Assembly (NCBI GenBank): GCA_032871835.1
Contig: CM065300.1
Coordinates: 109,117,088 to 109,181,087 of the forward strand
DNA: 64,000 nucleotides
Direction: 5' to 3'
DNA from: Dipteronia dyeriana
Lineage: Eukaryota; Streptophyta; Magnoliopsida; Sapindales; Sapindaceae
The notes beneath the pieces were generated by a model that was not told where the DNA came from, searched no databases, and worked only from the letters and a program-made list of their open reading frames with translations. A program made the translations under genes and the position numbers. Shown here piece by piece: positions 21,810 through 32,330 of the stretch (position 1 is the stretch's first letter; the number at the start of each line of letters is the position of its first letter).

Positions 21810-22870
21810 ATGGGAAGAACTAAAGTTACCGGAAGTGGAAATCAATTGAATCCCATTGTGAAAGCCAAGTCAACCTTAAAGAGATCCAAAGCTTCAAGGT
21901 CAAAGGATTTATGGATCTTTGCAACTAAAAAGATATTTCAAGAGAGAGGCATTGACTTAGGTAAATATAAAGATTCTTATGTTCTTAAATGCATTAAGGA
22001 TAGAAATTGAGAATCTTGGGTAAGCATGCTAGGAATAGTGAATGACACTATTGTTAGAGAATTTTATCATGAATATAGAGAGAGTGCCACCTTATTGGAT
22101 GCTTTGATGGATGTTAGGGGTGTTGTGTTTAGAGTTAACCCGGTAAACATTAACAAGTTTCTTAGGCTATCTAGTGATATTGATTCAAACTTTCTAGATG
22201 TTGATATCATTGAGAATCTTAATATCATGGGTAGAACTCTATGTGACAATGCTTCTTTTGAGTGGAAAGGTAGAGCATATATTAGTCAACATGAGTTAAC
22301 TAAGGCAAGTGCATTTTGGTATCTTTTCATTTGCACAAATATTATTGGATCTTCGAATTCAACCGAGTTGAATAAAGACAAGATCAAAATAGTATATGCC
22401 TTAGTGACTAATCAACCTATAAACCTTGGGGATTTGCTTATGTTTTATTTGATAATGCGGCTTTCTTAACTAAAGGAGATAAGAAGCTTGCATTACCGGG
22501 GTTTATAACTTCTTTGTGTTTAGCTCGTGGTGTTCAAAGTAGTGGAGATGATATGTTGGTACAGCCCTTGGAAAGGTATAGTGATAAACGTGTGTCATAC
22601 ATGTCATATAAGGATAAGGGTAAGACATGTGATACTTTTGGACTATTTAGTAGTTCACAAGTTGATTGTCAAGTGACTAGCATGAACATTCTTCCGGATT
22701 GGGCTTTACATTTGAAGAAGAAGGTTGATGAGCTTAGTGCCATAGTTGATAAACAAGATGCTAGAATAAAAGAGTTGGAGGAATGTATTTCATCAAGTTC
22801 AAGACCATCTCTCAAGCATTATGTTAGGTCAACTACACGCACATCTTTCTTTGGTGGATCTAGTAGCTAG
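21810..22870 (+). pseudogene. ORF2 of element C: 'putative plant transposon protein' domain
   Basis: ATG at 21,810 follows the 'cacaagaaaaa' leader. The N-terminus is basic (MGRTKVTGSGNQLNP) and the domain shows IVREFYHEY, VRGVVFRVNPVNINKFL, CDNASFEWKGRAYI, the region ASAFWYLFICTNIIGSSNS and YALVTNQPINLGDL, then FITSLCLARGV and a C-terminal coiled coil. This order (F/Y-rich start, V-R-G, N/I-F-L, L-C, S-x-L/T-x-x-A, I-N-x-G-x-L) matches, as I recall it, the plant-specific 'putative plant transposon protein' family (Pfam PF20167). It is not a transposase I can assign chemistry to. A TGA at about 22,007 and a one-base deletion near 22,460 break the frame; copy F is open from 62,615 to 63,466. 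Confidence 0.75.
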
Positions 22871-23338
22871 TATTTGAGTCTCATGGTATGTTTCTTACCT
22901 TTTAGCATCATTTCATGTCAAAAAAGGGGAGAAAGTGTTGTTATGAATTGTTAGTTACTTAGTTTCCTTTTTATGTTGTTTTTGTGAACTTTTGGACTTT
23001 CAATGGCTTGTAATAATTAGTCTTTAGATTTGGTTAAGAATTCTTGTATTTGGCATGTATTGAGGGGGAGATACATGTATTTATGGACTTAATTGTATAT
23101 TCTTATCCATATTATATCTTGCCATTTGTTGTTTTTCTTTTTTATATTCATTGTGCTTTGAGATGATTTGTAGGTTGCTTCATGAGAAGATCAAGATGAA
23201 GTTCAAGAGTTGGTGAAGATTAGTTATAGGAATCCTACTCATTGTAATGTGAGGGAGTGATTTTGTGACCTATCTTCATTTTTATATTTGTAAAAAATGT
23301 ATAGGTGTTTTGACATGGAATTTGTCAAAGGGGGAGAT
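22871..23338 (+). other. 3' untranslated region and polypurine tracts of element C
   Basis: Three purine tracts occur: AAAAAAGGGGAGAAAG (about 22,920-22,935), GAGGGGGAGATA (about 23,060-23,071) and the LTR-adjacent AAAGGGGGAGAT (23,327-23,338). The last is the standard plus-strand primer position; the upstream ones could serve as extra priming sites. No gene. Confidence 0.75.
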
Positions 23339-25929
23339 TGTTAGGTTTTAGTTTGTGTTGGCATGAATTCCATATCAAAATGATGTTTATTTGTAATGAC
23401 TTAGTTGTTTAGGTTCATGATAATTCAAGCTTCAAGGAAGAAGAAACAACAAGTCAAAGCAAGTTCTAAGTCTTCAAAGAGAAAGGATGCAATTTGGTTC
23501 TACAAAGGTATACTAAGACCTTATCTTTCTCTTACAAGGCTTAGGCACACACACACATATCATACATTTGTGTCCCTGAATCGTTGTGCACCTTTATAGG
23601 CACACACACACATATCATACATTTGTGTCCCTGTATCATTATGCACCTTTATAGGCACACACATACAATTCATTCATATGTGTCCTTGCATCGTTGTGCA
23701 CCATGTATAACACATTCACACACTTGGAGATGAATGCTCATGCATTGTTTTGGAAATAACATGTTTTGGGATATGCATGATTGGAAACTATCTCTATGTA
23801 GTTTGCATTCTAGTGTGAATTGTGTTTGTATGTGTATATGTTTGTCTAAAATGGATATTTAACTTGGATTTAGTCTTAAATCATTCTTGATTGAGTTCCG
23901 GTCATTTCGGTTACTCATACGATTGATTTCCAGTTCTAAGTCAAAAGATACTACACTTTCACTCATGTTTCATACATTGTCTTCGTCTTCGTATATCGAG
24001 TAGAATTATTAATTTACGGGTTGAGTATCTAATATTTCCATATTTGTGTGAGAGTTATGGTTCCTAATCCGTAAACGGATTCGAATTCCGAGTTCGGGGG
24101 CCTGAGAACGGTCGAAGAACGTGAAGGAAGGTCGAAGGAGAAAGAAGCAAGCATATACTTCTTTCCCTTGATGATGCGTGGCCATCTCGGGGAAGAAGGC
24201 TTGCTGCCCCGAGATGCCCATGGGCCATCTTAGGCAGCAAGCTTGCTTGGCTTCTCGTTTCCCCTCTTGGTCATTTCACTTGTCAAAGTTTCCTACTCCT
24301 TTATAAACTCATTCCCTCTCACATTTCATTCTAAGAAGAAATTCAAATCAAGTGTGCAGAATTTTCTCTCTAAATTTTCTCACCTTCCAAACACCATAAC
24401 TTCTTCATTTGAACTCCGATTTGAGTGATTCAAAGTTGAGAGTGTTTAACTATTCATCCATCATCTTTTCTATTAAGGTTCAGTTTATTTTGATGCTGTT
24501 TTTGGTGTCTAATCATACAAAAAAGGGACTGCACCTAGATCAACTAAGGTATTGATTTTCTCTCAAAGTTTTCTTTTAAAACTTGATCAATTGCCTTGAG
24601 TTTTCTTCTTCTACATATATTTGTATATTGTGAGTGTTTTGATTTTTTTTTTGAACACTTTCAAAGCTAGATTGAATTTCAATTGAAATCATACATGTTG
24701 AGTTAGGTTTTGATTTTGCCTATGTTATCACATGTTTGGGATTGTATTGTGCTAGCTTTGATTCTAGGACTATTTTGTGATCTTTGATTGATTGATTTTG
24801 AGACAAATAGTTCTTCACATGTATTAGGCTCTCTTGGCCGAAATTCTCATATAATACATGTGTTTATGTTCTTTTGAGCTATTCATGTGATTTGTTGAAT
24901 CTATGATTACGAATATGCTCTAGAACTTATGCTTAGATCTATTTGACTTTGTCATATGATTTTAGCATGTTTTAAGTTTTTGTGATTTAAACTTGATCTT
25001 GTGATTTGTTGATCATATCTTGTGATTCAAGTTTAGATATATGCATGAATCTAGTTTGTGATTAATGTTGATCATATCTTACATAATCTAGATTGACTAC
25101 TCATGCATGATTAACTAGACTATATGTGATTTTTGCATTCATGATCATCTAGATGCCTTGTGAGAAGGAAGACTTGACAATAGGTGTGAGATCTATTGTG
25201 TTGAGCAAGAAGTCTTGGCAAGAGGTATGAAGCCTCGGATTGTCGAGCAAGGAAGTCTTGGCTAGAGGTGTGAAGCCTTGGATAGTCGAGCAAGAAGTCT
25301 TGCCTAGAGTTTGGAGAAATCGGATAGATGAGCAAGGAAGTCTTGACTAGAGTCGGGAAGACTCGGATAGTTGAGCAAGAAGTCTTGCCTTAGGTTGTGA
25401 AGATCCGGATAAGGTGACCAAGGAAGTCTTGACAAAAGGTGTGAAGCCTTGGATTGTTGAGCATAGGGCGGCAACTTCTAGAGTAGGATAGGAGGGTAGT
25501 TTCTAGGTGAAGAGGTCACTTGAGAGATTGTACTTGTCTTATCTACTAGTGGATTTTGTTTGCCGGTGGCTGCTAGCCCGTGGATGTTTCCTCTTCGGAG
25601 GTTTACCACGTTATATCTTGTGTCAACTTTTTTCTATCCCTATCTCTCTAATATTTGTATTGTGGATAGAACTCTTTATGTATGTTGACTTCCTCTTTAT
25701 AATATTGATTTTGTATGTGTAACAATTACTTGTTTGTATCACACTTTACTTGTGTTTATATATTGATTAATTGTCTTTAATTAATATGTATATTGTGATA
25801 CAAGAAATCTAGAGGGACAAACTTTTGTTTGTTTCTAAGGGAGTCGAAAAAGTTGTCTAACCTATTCACCCCTCCCCCCCCCCCCCCATCTAGGTTAGCC
25901 TTGAGCATTTAAACATGATTGTATTTTCA
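23339..25929 (+). repeat. 3' LTR of element C (2,591 bp)
   Basis: It matches 15,452-18,122 closely and has the same termini. Relative to the 5' LTR it lacks about 90 bases near 25,135 between two 'tttgcattcatg(a/c)tc' repeats, consistent with a repeat-mediated deletion. A homopolymer of about 15 C is at 25,873-25,888 where the 5' LTR has 'cccccc'. Confidence 0.92.
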
Positions 25930-25934
25930 GTGGT
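25930..25934. repeat. Target site duplication of element C, right copy
   Basis: gtggt, identical to 15,447-15,451. Confidence 0.9.
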
Positions 25935-26790
25935 ACTCATGGGTTTATCACAATGTTTGGCACTTTCAAGGCCAAATTTCTTCACTAGGTTTTTGGCATA
26001 CTTAGCTTGAGATATGAAAATCCCATCATCCATTTGCTTAATTTGTAAACCTAGAAAGTAATTTAGCTCACCAACAAGACTCATCTCAAATTCATGAGAC
26101 ATGACATCAATAAATTGTTGGACTTTGGTGTCATTGGTGGAGCCAAAGACTATATCATCAACATAGATTTGAGCTATAAATAGCTCATCTTTGTTTTTCT
26201 TGATAAATAGAGTCTTGTCAACACTACCCCTAGTGTAGCCATTGTCTATGAGATATTGGGTGAGACGCTCATACCAAGCCCTTGTTGCTTGTTTCAACCC
26301 ATATAAAGCTTTGTTGAGGTGATAGACATGATTTGGGTGGTGAGGATCCACAAACCCTTTGGAGTGCTCAACAAACACTTCCTCTGGCAATAAGCCATTG
26401 AGGAAGGCACTCTTAACATCCATTTGATATCATTTTAACTTGTGCAAACAAGAAATGGATAAAAGAAGCCTAATGGACTCAATCCTAGCAATGAGAGCAA
26501 ATGTCTCCTCAAAGTCAATACCCTCAATTTGAGAGTATCCTTGTGCTACAAGCCTAGCCTTGTTTTGCACAATGTTGCCATTTGTTCCTATATACCCACT
26601 TGGTGCCTATCACATTGGTATTCTTAGGCCTAGGAACTAGAGTCCAAACCTCATTCCTTTCATATTGGTTAAGCTCTTCTTGCATGGCAAGAACCCAAAA
26701 TTCATCTTTTAAGGCTTCATCAATTTTCTTGGGTTCTATTTGAGAGATGTAACATGTGTAGCTAATTAGATTAGCCATTTGATGCCTAGT
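25935..26790 (-). pseudogene. Reverse transcriptase of element B (N-terminal and central part)
   Basis: The minus-strand frame 25,890-26,423 has [40 protein letters not shown] and the catalytic box [10 protein letters not shown], then [17 protein letters not shown]. The N-terminal part ([26 protein letters not shown]) is in another frame ending at about 26,554, so a small deletion shifts the frame between 26,440 and 26,560. A TGA at about 26,429 replaces the Trp expected before [11 protein letters not shown] copies element RNA into DNA in the particle. The D-D catalytic pair is intact. The coding sequence is cut at 25,935 by element C. Confidence 0.92.
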
Positions 26791-28105
26791 CCTAACACCC
26801 TCACTAACCTCTCCAATGATGTCCTCTTTGTCATGGAGTTTCTTAACCCATGGAGCAGGTTCTTTTGAGTTCAAAGGAGGAAGCCTATCAATAGGTTGTG
26901 TTATGTCATCACCAAGGTTAGTCTTTTCAACATTAGAGACATCAACAACCTTCTCCAAAGGGGAGTCATCAACTAAATCTACCTCCTCCTCATGGTCATT
27001 AGTTTTGAGCCCAGTATCATCAATGACAAGATTAATTGATTCCATTACGGTCCTAGTTCTTATATTAAAAACTCTATAGGCTCTACTATTCAAGGCATAG
27101 ACAATGAAGATACCCTCATCATTCTTAGCATCAAATTTGCCAAGTTGATCACGGTCATTCAAAATGTAGCATTTGCTTCCAAAAGTGTGGAAGTAGCCAA
27201 CATTTGGCTTCCTACCTTTCCATAACTCATAGGAGGTTTGCCTAGTGTGGGGCCTAAGGAAGACTCTATTTCCTATGTAGCAAGTCATATTGACGGCCTC
27301 GGCCCAAAGATTCCTAGGGACATTATTGCTAAGCAACATCACAAGGGGCCATTTCTTGAAGAACCCTATTTTTCCTCTCAACAACTCCATTTTGTTGAGG
27401 TGTCCTAGGAGCCGAAAACTCATAAGAAATGCCTAGACTATTGCAAAAGTTTTCAAAGTGGGCATTCTCAAATTCCTTCCCATGGTCACTCCTAATTCTT
27501 TTAAGGCTTTTAATTTTAGAATTCATCTCATTTTGAATTTTGAAACAAAACATCTTGAACTTGTCAAAGGTTTCAGATTTTTCTCTAAGAAAATAAGTCC
27601 AAGTGTACCTAGAGAAGTCATTTACACACACAAAAATGTACCTCTTTCCACCTAAACTCTCGGTTTGCATATGACCCATTAGATCCATGTGGAGAAGCTC
27701 TAGAGGTTCCTTAGTGGATAAGTACTTTCTCTTTTTGTGCATACTTTTGGTTTGCTTCCCTTGTTGACAAGGTTCACAAACACCATTAACCTTTTTCCCA
27801 AGCTTGGAAAGGCCTCGCACAACATTGAACTTAACTAAGTTTCTTAAATACCTAAAATTCATGCGACCAAGTCTTTCATGCCACAACTCTATTTGTTCAT
27901 CATTGGACACATTACAAGACACACTTCTAGCCTCAAGACAATAGCAATTGTCACTATACCTCATACCTTTTAACAAGGTTTGTCCATTAGGCAATATGAT
28001 AGAACAATCATTTTTCCTAAACAAAACGGAGAGTCCATCATCACTAAGATGTGAAATGCTTATCAAATTGACCTTTAGACCATCAACATACAAAGCATTG
28101 GACAA
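26791..28105 (-). pseudogene. Integrase of element B
   Basis: The minus-strand frame 27,329-28,105 holds the pre-integrase zinc domain (LWHERLGRMNFRYLRNL ... CEPCQQGKQTK) and the catalytic core with MDLMGHMQ, NDFSRYTWTYF, RSDHGKEFENAHF and TPQQNGVVERKNR, so the D, D and E positions are present. In the HHCC motif the usual GHM reads GRM, a loss of one zinc ligand. The frame shifts near 27,345 into 26,554-27,423, which continues with VPRNLWAEAV and SKCYILNDRDQLGKFDAK and then an acidic linker to RT. The changes would disable integration. Confidence 0.9.
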
Positions 28106-29347
28106 TGAGGGTAATCAGGGAATGGAAATGGTTCCCTTTCCTTTGACATTCTTTTTGGATCCATCACCAAAGGTGACATTTCCTCCCTTCTCCATTACAA
28201 GAGTCTCAAAGAAACTCTTATTTCTAGTTATGTGCCTAGAGCTCCCACTATCCAAATACCAAAAATCATAAGAATGAGCTTTCAAAGAAATTTGTGCAAC
28301 ATGGCAAAGGTGTTCATCCTTTCTAATCCACCTAGGTGCAGTATTTTCCTTCCTAGTGGTCAATGGTACATGGGCTCTAAATGTCCTAGGATCATGCAAA
28401 GATGTTCCACTTTTCCTAGTGACATGCATCATGGCTCTAGATGTCCTAGGAACATGCATCATGGCTCTAGCCTTTTTCTTTTCTATCATGCTTTCAATCC
28501 TACACAATTTGATATACCTAAAGTAGTTTGGTCTAATGTGACCATCAATACCACAAAAATGACATGTAGGTAAAAAGTTAGGAACTATACCATATCCTTG
28601 AGGATGCATTGGAGCCTTCCCATTTCTTTGTGGTTGTCTTGCTTGTTGTTGATGAGCTTTCCTTCTTTGTTGCTGAGCAAGACTTGATTGCTTCCTTGGT
28701 TGAGTTTGCATGATAGGTGTCTTCCCTTTGTGAGCTTTTGGTTGAGGGAAGTTAACTTGAGGAGCCCTTGTAGGATGAGCTTGAGGTGGGCTTCTTGGTG
28801 CCACCTTCACTTGAGCACTATTTGAACACTCTCCTAGATCAAACTTCTTCCTAGAAGTTTGATAAGGAGATGACCCATTGAAGTTCATGCCTCTTACAAA
28901 AATGGTCTTGCTTGGAGTGGAGGACATCTTGTCATCTTCAAACCCAAGCCCCTTCTTGTCACTTGGCCTCTTTCCAGCATCTAACATGTGGTCAAGTTTC
29001 TTTATGCTAGAGTTCATCTTGGCCAACAACTCTCTATCATCTTCAAGCTCTTTCTTCAACCGTCCTTCACTCTTCTTAGATCTTTCCAACTCTTCATTTA
29101 GTTGGTCAACTTGAGTTGAGAGGTCTAGGTTTTCTTCTTTTAATCTCTTGATCTCATTCGTGTTCATTAATCTTGAGCTCTCAAACTTACTCATGTAGTT
29201 CTTGAGATCCATCCTATCCACACTTCCATTTATGGATTGTGATGAAGATCCATCATCACTTGAGTAGTCTTCTTCTTGACTATCATTCTCTTCTTCACTA
29301 GCATCTTTGCTCCTGAGAGAGGATGCAAATGCTATGAAGTTAGCCAT
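28106..29347 (-). pseudogene. Gag C-terminal part and protease of element B
   Basis: The frame 28,115-29,347 starts in the Ser/Glu-rich linker and a coiled coil (about residues 60-130). A Gln/Arg-rich basic stretch follows, then the second zinc knuckle CHFCGIDGHIRPNYFRY (last Cys reads Tyr) near 28,540. The protease comes next, with FWYLDSGSSRHIT (D-S-G active site) near 28,240 and VTFGDGSKKNVKGKGTI. It ends at a TGA near 28,113 where Gly is expected. Two zinc knuckles separated by a long linker fit SIRE-type elements. Confidence 0.88.
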
Positions 29348-30364
29348 GAGTTCTTCATCATCCGAAGACTAGAGTTATCACTTTCACTCCATGTGGCAGC
29401 CATCACTTTTCCCTTCTTCTTGTTCTTGTGATTTGCACATTCCAAGGCAAAGTAACTTATTCCACCACATTCATAGCATTGGACTCCTTTCTTCTCGGTT
29501 CTTTCTTGCCTAGGCTCAAACTTTTTGAAGGGAGCCTTTTTCTTCAAGTCTTGACCCTTGGATCCAAAGTCTTTCTTCTCGGACTTGTAGAATTTCTTGA
29601 ACTTCCTCATTAGCAATGCCATCTCTTTATCCGAGTCATCACCTTCCTCCTTCTCAACTTTGGAGGCTTTCAAAGCAATATCTTTTTGCTTTTTTGATGG
29701 TGTGGGATTAGGACATTTCCTAGATTCATAAGCTAAAAGCCTCTCAATCACTTCACTTGGCTTCATGTCCTTGTAACCACTATTTTCTTCCAAAGCCGCC
29801 ACCTTAGACTCAAATCTATCGGGTAGAGATCTCATAATCTTCTGCTTGATCTTCCTATCCGAATAAGGATCACCAAGTTGATGACTTTGGTTCACAATGT
29901 CCATTAACCTCACTTCGAATTCATTGAAGCACTCGTTCTCATCCATCTTGAGCAATTCGAATTGCGTTTGAAGAACTTGAAGCTTCGATTCTTTAACCAT
30001 ATCGGTTCCCTCATGTGCAACTTCTAGGATATCCCATGCTTCCTTAGCTATCCTAGTATTTTGAACCAACTTGTATTGTTTATCATCCATTGCATATAGG
30101 ATGGCATGCATTGCCTTCCTATTCCACTTTGAAGCCTCAAACTCTTGTGCATTCCATTGTTCCTTTGGTTTGAGTACATCATCTCCTCCATCTGCAGGAG
30201 TCATCATGGGTGGAGTGTAGCCATCTTCAACTGCCATCCATGCCCTGTCATGAATTTGGCAAATATACGACTCCATCTTTCCTTTTCCATACGGCATAAT
30301 TCAATCCGGTGAGAAATGGAGGTCTAGTGCTGGAAGCTCCCTAGTTGCCACCGTTTCCACTCAT
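29332..30364 (-). pseudogene. Gag N-terminal part of element B
   Basis: The likely start ATG at 30,364 opens MSGNGGN, followed at once by a TAG. The long frame 29,332-30,297 has ICQIHDRAWMAVEDGYTPP, FEASKWNRKAMHAILYAMDD, IAKEAWDILEVAHEGTDMVK and MRSLPDRFESKVAALEE (DUF4219 and UBN2 capsid regions), then the first zinc knuckle CYECGGISYFALEC (His replaced by Tyr) near 29,470. The one-base loss near 29,365 shifts the frame before the next segment. Gag builds the particle. Confidence 0.9.
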
Positions 30365-30473
30365 TATATTTTAATGAATGAATGATATGGATGCAAATGT
30401 ATGAATTATCAATATACACACAAAATGCAACACACACCAAAATGAGTAAGGATCACCTATGTATGTCTATGAA

Positions 30474-30488
30474 CCTGCTCTGATACCA
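30474..30488 (-). other. Primer binding site of element B
   Basis: The minus strand reads TGGTATCAGAGCAGG: a perfect 12-base tRNA-iMet-type match, two bases from the LTR edge at 30,491. Confidence 0.92.
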
Positions 30489-30490
30489 AT

Positions 30491-31374
30491 TGAAACAAAT
30501 ATTATGGTGTGCTTAATATTAATCTAGAGGGGGGTGAATAGATTTGAAACAAATTTACCCAATTTTTGTTAAAGATCAAGATTACGAAAATGCCCATAGC
30601 TAGTTACAATAAAATCTTAAGTGTAAAAATACGGAAAAATAAACGACACTTGAGATATACGTGGAAACCCTCCAAATGGGAAAAACTACGGGCTGATGAG
30701 TGTGCCACACTAGAACCTGAATCCACTAATGGCAAGGAACTACAACTTAATCCCGGTTTAATCCACCACCACTACCTAATCCTGGTATAAGTGAACCTAG
30801 TTCATCTTGCTTGTGCTTTAAGCTACTTACTCTCGGAAGCAACATAAGTCTTACTTCTCAATGAAGAGATAAAATGTCCTAAGCAAATATGTGATGATAT
30901 TCAATGAATAAACAAGGCTAGGAAACCCTATATGCTTATCTAGGATAATGAGATGACAATTAATGCAATCCTAGATATCAAGTGCTAAATGACATGTTCA
31001 ATTAGCTTAGCTAAACATAGATCAATCAATCCTATGAAGCTATCACAATACAACACTCAATCAAGTCATCACAACAATCTCTAATTTGTATCTAGAAATA
31101 TTCTAAGAGAATACAATTAATTAAAGAGATGGTTTAGCAAGCAAAAACACTTAACTTGTACGAAGATAGTGAAGAGCTTACCAAACAAGATGTGATGAAG
31201 CAACCCTATCCATAGATGCACTCTAGATGAACTTAGATGATGCTAGATGAAGTTTTGATGCTCATAGGGATGCTTTGAGTGATTAAAAATGAGTTCTTGG
31301 AAGTGTTTTTCCTTTGAAATGTGTTCTAAGGAAAATATATGATATATTGGACTCTTACACGACCTTAAGACAAT

Positions 31375-31417
<43 letters not shown>

Positions 31418-32121
31418 TCCAAACAAAGTGATGTCGTTTTGGAAAAAACATTCCAGCTTCTTCATTATGCGCTGGTGAGGTGAGCTGGTCGAGTAGCGCA
31501 CCACCAGTGCACTGCCTAAAAATTTCAATAGGCGCTGGTCGACAGGCGCTGCACAGTGGTGCAACACAAGCGTAAAATCACTGGAATGTTTGCGCTGGTG
31601 AGGTTGCGCTGGTGAGGTTGCGCTAGACGAGTAGCGCACCACCAGCGCATGCACATTTTTCCAACTATGCATGGTTGTAGCAGCGCACCTCAGTGGCGCA
31701 TGACTAGCGACAGTCCACTGTGAATGTTGCGCTTATGGGGTGCGCTGGTCGAGTAACGCACCACCAGCGCAAGGCCTATTTTTTCAACACTCAAATGCAC
31801 AAAAATAATAAGTTCAAGAGTTATGAAATTGCATCCTATTTTAATGCCTAGCATGACATAAAAATTTCATAGCAAGATGAAATAGGTCAACAAGAGTCAT
31901 TTAAACTAAAACGCACACAAGAAAACACTCAATATATATGATCAAGAGTTATGCATAAATATGTGAGTGTGTGCAACTATCCCTTCAAAGTAAGTAAGCA
32001 CAAGAATTTTACCTTTGGTGCTTCTCCTCTTGAGGTATTGAGAGCCTAAGCTACCCTTACATGAACCCCAATAATGTGGTTTGTTCACGAAATAAGCCAA
32101 TCAACAAATGAGGACATTTTA
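30491..32121 (-). repeat. 5' LTR of element B
   Basis: It starts 'tgaaacaaatattatgg' and ends 'gaggacatttta', with the terminal CA changed to TA, followed by the agagt duplication at 32,122-32,126. It contains (TA)n at about 31,378-31,413, the box CAAAACGACATCACTTT on the minus strand (31,441-31,425), and the GC-rich inverted-repeat array (31,465-31,775). Confidence 0.9.
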
Positions 32122-32330
32122 AGAGTGTTTAAGAATCTTTTTGTATGATATTCATTATTGATAATAAAGCCATTACATTCCCATCTTCATTGCACTTATA
32201 CTTATATATCCATCCTTATTCTGTCCGGTTAGGTACCTAAGTTACCAACCTCGGCCACCACCTACGTGGTAGTGGTCTCGAGGGTGTTAACCAAAATTTC
32301 TCACCTCGAGTAAATTATTTGTTAACACCT
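32122..32330 (+). repeat. Right part of the LTR-like sequence split by element B
   Basis: This continues 11,131-11,893 after the agagt duplication. It has 'attgataataaagccattaca' and a 'cacctacgtggtagtgg' palindrome, then 'gttaacacc', and abuts family A sequence at about 32,331. No coding. Confidence 0.45.

Larger units (their letters stand above)
15452..25929 (+). mobile_element. Non-autonomous LTR retrotransposon C: gag plus extra ORF, no pol
   Basis: This 10,478-bp plus-strand element has 5' LTR 15,452-18,122, primer site 18,124-18,136, a gag-like reading region 18,207-20,130, conserved short frames 20,111-20,644, a second ORF 21,810-22,870, polypurine tract 23,327-23,338 and 3' LTR 23,339-25,929. 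The internal 5.2 kb shows no integrase, RT or RNase H motif in any frame. The flanking gtggt duplication lies in the RT domain of element B, so C inserted after B. A sister copy starts at 54,187. The LTRs differ at about 5 of the first 190 positions plus one larger deletion, so insertion is not very recent. Confidence 0.9.
11894..32121 (-). mobile_element. Complete but inactive SIRE-like Copia element B, split by element C
   Basis: On the minus strand the order is 5' LTR (30,491-32,121), primer site (30,474-30,488), gag (29,332-30,364), gag end and protease (28,106-29,347), integrase (26,791-28,105), RT (25,935-26,790), then after the 15,452-25,929 insertion RT end and RNase H (14,738-15,446), polypurine tracts and 3' LTR (11,894-13,506). 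This is Copia gene order. Without the insertion it would be about 9.7 kb. Nonsense codons and frameshifts in every coding segment make it incapable of coding for itself now. The two zinc knuckles of gag and the 'ttcaccccctctagg' LTR block point to the SIRE/Maximus lineage (inference). Confidence 0.9.
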
